In this document: piece by piece, positions 60,127-64,000 of the stretch
Numbering within the stretch: the first letter of the stretch is position 1
Layout: each line of letters starts with the position of its first letter
Source of the DNA: JABFRZ01 sp964631945
GTDB lineage: Bacteria; Planctomycetota; UBA1135; GCA-002686595
Direction: 5' to 3'
Length of the DNA: 64,000 nucleotides
Assembly: GCA_964631945.1 (NCBI GenBank)
Contig: CAZWAY010000027.1
Location: forward strand, 1 to 64,000
Program-made: the position numbers and the translations under genes
The notes under the pieces: model-generated
What the model saw: the letters and a program-made list of their open reading frames with translations, nothing else
Database searches by the model: none
What the model was told of the DNA's origin: nothing

Positions 60127-61947
60127 ATGCGCACCTGGCTGCGGCTGGCGATCCTGCTCGTGGGCTTCGCGCTCGCGGTCCACGCCTGCCGTCGGGCCTC
60201 GCAGGAGCCGCGGGCGTACTCGGTCCAGCTGCACCTGCACGGCCCCTTCAGCGAGGGCGAGGGCAGCATCGATTCCCACAGCCACGAGGCCAGCGACGTG
60301 GGCTGCGACGTCCTGTGGTGGAGCGAGCACGACTTCCGCCTGCTCGACTACGGACTCGTCTCGCGCTTCGGCTTCGAGGCCTGGCAGGAGGAACTCGGCC
60401 GCAACGAGGCCTGGACGACGCCCTTCAAGCGCACGCCGGGCACCAAGGGCCTGCTGTTCACGGCCAAGCCCGAGGGCACCAAGGCGAACTTCGTGCGTGC
60501 CCCGGCGCCGGTGAAGGAAGGCGAGCACAGCCTGCGCTTGCTGGCGCAGACCACCGGGCCCGAGTACGAGCCGTTGACGGTGGTCTTCAGCGCCGCGGGC
60601 ATGCTGCAGCGGCGCTCGCTGGCCACCGGCGTCACGCTGCGTCTCGCGGCCTGGCCCCAGGAACTCGCGGGCGAGGCCCGCCTGGTGCTCGAGGTGCAGC
60701 TCTCCGAGCACGCCCCGCGCGGCGGACTGGGGCTCGAGCCGCTCGTGCTGCGCTACGAGATCGAGGCCGAGGATCGGCCCGCGCGCAGCGCGCCACGCCG
60801 CACGGGCGCGGTCTATCACCTCCCGATGGTCTGCGCGCGGGAGCGCTGGAACGAGCTCGAGTTCGAGCTCTCGCGCGACGCCGTGCGCGGCTTCCCCGAG
60901 ATCCCGGGCGAGGACAACGCGCTCGTGCACCTGACGCTCGGGGTCGAGACGCGCAAGGGCGGCTCGGCCGCGGTCTTCTTCGACGACCTGCGCATCCTCC
61001 AGCAGCGCTCCGGGCCGCCGGTGTACGCGCGCCAGGCGCAGCTGCTCGACGCGGTGGGCGAGCTGTATCCGCGCCTGACGCAGCTGCAGGGGCTCGAGCT
61101 CTCGCCCGACTCGCACCACCTCAACCTGTTCTGCGAGGAGACGCCGCTGCCCGACTACGAGGCCATCGCGCGCGCGACCCCGCCCGATCCGGCCGACCCG
61201 GCCTGCTTCGAGCGCGAGGCCTTCTACCAGCGCGCGCTCGACTGGGCCGTGGCCGAGACCCACGCACGCGGCGGGCTGGTCTCCTACAACCACCCCTTCG
61301 GACGCACCTTCGAGCAGGGCGAGGCGAGCGACGGCCCGTCCGAGACGAACGAGGCCCTGCTCGCGCGGTTGCTGTCCCAGCGCGCCCAGGGCGCCGACCT
61401 GCTGGAGGTCGGCTACCGCAAGCGCGGCGGCGCCACGCTCGACGACCATCTGTGGCTGTGGGACCAGGCCGCGCTCGCCGGTCTGAGGCTGGTCGGCATC
61501 GGCGTCAGCGACTCCCACGGCGGGCGCGAGAACCGCTGGCGCGGGCAGCCCAACAACTTCGTCAGCTGGATCTATGCGCGCAGCCCGGCCAAGCGTGATC
61601 TGCTGGCCGGGCTGCGCGCGGGTCGGGTCTTCTTCGGCGACATCGAACGCTTCGACGGCACGCTGGACCTGGCCCTGGACTCCGGCGAAGTCATGGGCGC
61701 GAGCCTGGTGGGCGCGCCCCCCGAGCTGGAGGTGACGCTCTCGGCCACGGGTACGAAGGCCGGCCAGCTCGTGTGGGTGGTCGAATCGGGCCAGCGCTGC
61801 GCGAGCTACCCGGTCGCGGGCCCGCGCTTTCGCCAGCGGCACCGGCTCGTCCTGCCGGCGCGCGGAGCGGCCTTCGTGCGCTTCGAGCTGCACGACGAGA
61901 GCGGCGCGATCGCGCTCTCCAACCCGCTCCACTTCCTGCGCGAATAG
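60127..61947 (+). CDS. lipoprotein with CehA/McbA (PHP-type) metallohydrolase domain
   Basis: A 606-residue protein with an N-terminal signal, lipobox VHAC (Cys21). The metal-binding motifs of the CehA/McbA group are split: HLHGPFSEGEGSIDSHSHEA (36-54) and WWSEHD (64-69) at the front, then SYNHPFG and GVSDSHGGRENRW late in the protein. About 200 residues of beta-rich insert (EPLTVVFSAAGML to VFFDDLRILQQ) lie between. Known members hydrolyse carbamate or phosphoester-like substrates; the substrate here is unknown. The neighbouring genes are envelope glycosyltransferase, sulfatase-like and SGNH genes, so an extracellular or periplasmic glycan or lipid role is plausible. Confidence 0.75.
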   Translation: MRTWLRLAILLVGFALAVHACRRASQEPRAYSVQLHLHGPFSEGEGSIDSHSHEASDVGCDVLWWSEHDFRLLDYGLVSRFGFEAWQEELGRNEAWTTPFKRTPGTKGLLFTAKPEGTKANFVRAPAPVKEGEHSLRLLAQTTGPEYEPLTVVFSAAGMLQRRSLATGVTLRLAAWPQELAGEARLVLEVQLSEHAPRGGLGLEPLVLRYEIEAEDRPARSAPRRTGAVYHLPMVCARERWNELEFELSRDAVRGFPEIPGEDNALVHLTLGVETRKGGSAAVFFDDLRILQQRSGPPVYARQAQLLDAVGELYPRLTQLQGLELSPDSHHLNLFCEETPLPDYEAIARATPPDPADPACFEREAFYQRALDWAVAETHARGGLVSYNHPFGRTFEQGEASDGPSETNEALLARLLSQRAQGADLLEVGYRKRGGATLDDHLWLWDQAALAGLRLVGIGVSDSHGGRENRWRGQPNNFVSWIYARSPAKRDLLAGLRAGRVFFGDIERFDGTLDLALDSGEVMGASLVGAPPELEVTLSATGTKAGQLVWVVESGQRCASYPVAGPRFRQRHRLVLPARGAAFVRFELHDESGAIALSNPLHFLRE

Positions 61948-61956
61948 CGGCGTGGC

Positions 61957-62733
61957 CTAGACCTCCAGGGCGCGCACCAGCGCGCGCACCTGATCCTCGT
62001 CCGTGCGCCACAGCTCGTACTCCTCGCCCGCTCGCCCGAGGCGCACGGAGGGGTTCTGGAAGCGCATCGCGCTGGGCGCGCGCCGCGCGGCCGAGAGGTG
62101 CAGCTCGCGCACACCGCTTGCGCGCACCAGCGCGCGCGCGTGCTCGGCCCGCACGCCGCCCGCGGCCACCAGCGTCACGCGTCCGCACGCCTGGCGCACG
62201 AGCTCGGCCAGGCGCGCGCGGCCCTCGAAGGCGCTCGGGCCCTGGCCCGAGCTCAGGACGCGCGTCACGCCGAGGGCGATCAGCGTCTCCAGCGCGCGCC
62301 CGGGCTCGCGCACCAGGTCGAAGGCGCGGTGGAAGGTCACGGCCAGCGGCCGGGCGCGCTCGATCAGGCGCGCGCAGCGCGCGGCCTCGATCTCGCCCTC
62401 GGCCGTGAGACAACCGAGCGCCACGCCGGCCGCGCCGGCGGCACGCGCCTGCTCGACCTCGCGCTCTAGGACCGCGAACTCGGCCGCGGAGTACAGGAAG
62501 TCGCCGCCCCGTGGGCGCGCCAGCACCCCGACCTCGATCCCGCCCTCGGCCAGGCAGGCCTCGAGCTGCGCCAGGCTCGGCGTCAGCCCGCCCGTGGCCA
62601 GGGCACAGCACAGCTCGACCCGCTGCGCTCCGGCGGCGCGTGCGGCGCGCAAGCCCTCGACGCCCTCGACGCACACTTCCACGCGTACCCCGGCGGCTCG
62701 CGCATGCTCGACGGCGTCGTCCTCCGGCACCAT
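61957..62733 (-). CDS. cutC: CutC family protein
   Basis: A 258-residue TIM-barrel protein. The CutC hallmarks: VEVCVEGVEGLRAARAAGAQ with RVELCCALATGGLTPS (barrel start), VLARPRGGDFLYS, GCLTAEGEIE, VTFHRAFDLVREP, GVTRVLSSGQGPSAFEG and VTLVAAGGVRAEH. CutC was linked to copper handling in E. coli, but its biochemical role is not settled. The barrel ends with the block LHLSAARR. It is divergent from the small lipoprotein gene with only 23 bp between starts. Confidence 0.9.
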   Translation of the reverse strand: MVPEDDAVEHARAAGVRVEVCVEGVEGLRAARAAGAQRVELCCALATGGLTPSLAQLEACLAEGGIEVGVLARPRGGDFLYSAAEFAVLEREVEQARAAGAAGVALGCLTAEGEIEAARCARLIERARPLAVTFHRAFDLVREPGRALETLIALGVTRVLSSGQGPSAFEGRARLAELVRQACGRVTLVAAGGVRAEHARALVRASGVRELHLSAARRAPSAMRFQNPSVRLGRAGEEYELWRTDEDQVRALVRALEV

Positions 62734-62756
62734 ACTCGCGCACGCTAGTGAACCCG

Positions 62757-63281
62757 ATGCTCCTGGCCAACGTCCGCGCGCGAATCGCGCTCGCGCTCCT
62801 CGCGCTGCTCCCCGGCTGTCGCTCGCCGCTGGGCGGACGCGAGCTGGACCTGGCCGTCTCGGGTCAGGCCCTGCCGGGCCTGGGCGCGGGCGTGGCGGTG
62901 GCGCAGAAGCTGGTCGAGCGCGGCCCGCGACGCTTCGACTTCGAGCTCGGCCTGGAGCACCAGCGGCTGGCGGACGAGGGTCCGGACGGCGACGACTGGA
63001 CGCGCATCTTCGCGGGCCTGCGCTGCGCCGCCAAGGACCCCGGCGCGCAGCTCCACGGTCGGCTGGGCGTGACCTGGCTGCGCAGCGAGGGCGAGACGAG
63101 CGCGCTCCCCGACCCGGGCGACTACGGCGGCGCCTACCTCGGTGCGGGCTGGAGCTGGGACCTCACGCCCGCGCTCTCGACCGGACCCGACCTGACCTTC
63201 CTGTGGGTGGACTCGGAGGGCAATCGCAGCGGCTCGGGCGGGGTGACCGAGCTCGCCTGGCGCTGGACGTGGCACCTGTGA
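62757..63281 (+). CDS. small lipoprotein with beta-barrel-like body, unknown
   Basis: A 174-residue protein with signal MLLANVRARIALALLALLPGC (lipobox LPGC, Cys21). The body alternates polar and aromatic residues in short strands (RRFDFELGLEHQRLAD, WTRIFAGLRCAAKDP, LHGRLGVTWLRSEGE, GGAYLGAGWSWDLTP, TELAWRWTWHL), as in small outer-membrane barrels or lipocalin-like folds, and ends on an aromatic-aliphatic strand. The ATG at 62757 is chosen; a GTG 9 nt upstream is in frame. I do not recognise the family. Confidence 0.65.
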   Translation: MLLANVRARIALALLALLPGCRSPLGGRELDLAVSGQALPGLGAGVAVAQKLVERGPRRFDFELGLEHQRLADEGPDGDDWTRIFAGLRCAAKDPGAQLHGRLGVTWLRSEGETSALPDPGDYGGAYLGAGWSWDLTPALSTGPDLTFLWVDSEGNRSGSGGVTELAWRWTWHL

Positions 63282-63387
63282 GCGCGGCACCGCGTCCTCG
63301 GACCCGGACGCGCCGCGCACCGAGCGCGGCAACGCGCTATCGTTCTCCCGCCGGGAGCGCCGATCTCCTGGGCTCGCCCCGAGCACG

Positions 63388-64000
63388 ATGAGTTTCCTCC
63401 GTTTCCTGGCCTGCGCGAGCGTGCTCCTGCTCGAGGCCTGCTCCTGCTCGGGGGGTGAGGCACCCGCGGCGGAGTTCACCGGCCCGACCCTCGACCTGCT
63501 GGCGCGCCGCCCCGACCAGGTGGTCGAGATGCCGGGCGCGATCACGCCCAAGGGCGACGTACCGGGCATGTCGACCTTCGGCGCGAGCGAGGGCCCGGGC
63601 TGGTCCAAGATCGACCACCGCCGGGAGGACGGGACCCCGTATCGCACCACCAACCAGGCGCGCGCGGAGCTGATCCTGCCGGCCACGCGGCCGGTGTCGC
63701 GCGAGCTCGTGTTCACGCTGTGGTGCGCGCACGCGGCGGGCGAAGCCCCGGCCCGCGTGCACCTGACGCTCAACGAGGTCGAGCTCGTCCCCGCCGGACT
63801 CGCGCTCGCGCGCGAGCCGGCCGAGGTGCGCGTGCCCACGCCGGCCGAGGCCTGGCGCCGCGGCGCGAACCGCCTGGAGCTGCGCGTCGAGCCGATCGAG
63901 AGCGCAGGCCAGCGCAGCTGGGACGCGCTGGCGCTGGCGCGCCTCGTCTACGGCCCGGAGGCGCGCGCGGTGCTCGATCCCGTCAAGCGCACGGCGCGCC
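63388..64000 (+). CDS. secreted lipoprotein, partial (runs off the window)
   Basis: The first 204 codons are visible. The signal MSFLRFLACASVLLLEACSC ends in a lipobox (LEAC, Cys18), so a lipoprotein is likely. The visible part has beta-rich segments (TNQARAELILPATRPVSREL; ARVHLTLNEVELVPAGLALA) resembling a carbohydrate-binding or Ig-like N-terminal module with ligand-facing aromatics. The ordering suggests an accessory domain in front of an enzyme, for instance a sulfatase as elsewhere in the region, but nothing catalytic is in view. Confidence 0.65.
   Translation, partial: MSFLRFLACASVLLLEACSCSGGEAPAAEFTGPTLDLLARRPDQVVEMPGAITPKGDVPGMSTFGASEGPGWSKIDHRREDGTPYRTTNQARAELILPATRPVSRELVFTLWCAHAAGEAPARVHLTLNEVELVPAGLALAREPAEVRVPTPAEAWRRGANRLELRVEPIESAGQRSWDALALARLVYGPEARAVLDPVKRTAR

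Overview
The window is very G+C-rich DNA (about 70% by eye) packed with genes on both strands. It carries mostly housekeeping genes, interleaved with envelope, secreted and signalling genes. No phage genes, insertion sequences, CRISPR arrays or rRNA were seen. Several features suggest a Gram-negative-type bacterium, most plausibly Planctomycetota or a neighbouring phylum: a Rho with a long Arg/Gly-rich N-terminal extension, a membrane Ser/Thr kinase next to an ECF-like sigma factor, a caspase-like protein, sulfatase-like and YVTN-type lipoproteins, menaquinone genes that look like the futalosine branch, and GatCAB amidotransferase. This placement is inference; no marker gene was compared with a database.

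Layout. 1-4590 (minus): ubiE/menG, a CPBP membrane protease, ubiX, a UbiA-type prenyltransferase (probable MqnP), holA and the start of mutL, most joined by 4-nt overlaps. 4734-11112 (minus): two tandem paralogous lipoproteins of over 1000 residues. 11528-13725 (plus): ruvB-tgt. 13747-16982 (minus): a 52-residue Cys4 protein, an SH3-like secreted protein, comF and a membrane protein; a likely structured small RNA with an intrinsic terminator lies at 15270-15410 on the plus strand. 17097-22193 (plus): gatC-gatA-gatB, a small membrane protein and a GT87-like glycosyltransferase. 22251-25315 (minus): guaB-guaA, with a strong hairpin-U-tract just upstream of guaB. 25592-29650: polysaccharide-type genes (a Gfo/Idh-epimerase fusion, a GT4 glycosyltransferase and a convergent sugar-phosphate transferase). 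29808-33256 (plus): a homodimeric E1 (AceE-like) enzyme and a Nudix hydrolase.

33268-40446 (minus) holds the most unusual group: a secreted caspase-like protein, a large lipoprotein, a transmembrane Ser/Thr kinase and an ECF-like sigma factor, in that transcription order. The caspase and kinase carry similar-looking extracytoplasmic modules. 40529-43923 (minus): a decayed nucleotidyltransferase-family gene, rho and pyrE. Then come tRNA-Pro(CGG), a HEAT/VWA secreted protein and a single-pass membrane protein. 47262-54514: a lone metal/cobalamin-type binding lipoprotein, selB, a radical SAM protein, a coiled-coil zinc-ribbon protein, an M18 aminopeptidase, a short Cys4 protein and an SDR. 54524-64000: DUF2270, ferredoxin FdxA, an SGNH hydrolase, a degenerate sulfatase, a GT-C glycosyltransferase, a CehA/McbA-type metallohydrolase, cutC and two lipoproteins, the last running off the window.

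Two genome habits stand out. Eleven gene junctions overlap by exactly 4 nt (ATGA, GTGA or TTGA). Many first genes of transcription units have a TAnnnT -10-like hexamer ending only 6-9 nt before the start codon, as expected for leaderless mRNAs; Shine-Dalgarno motifs are rare.
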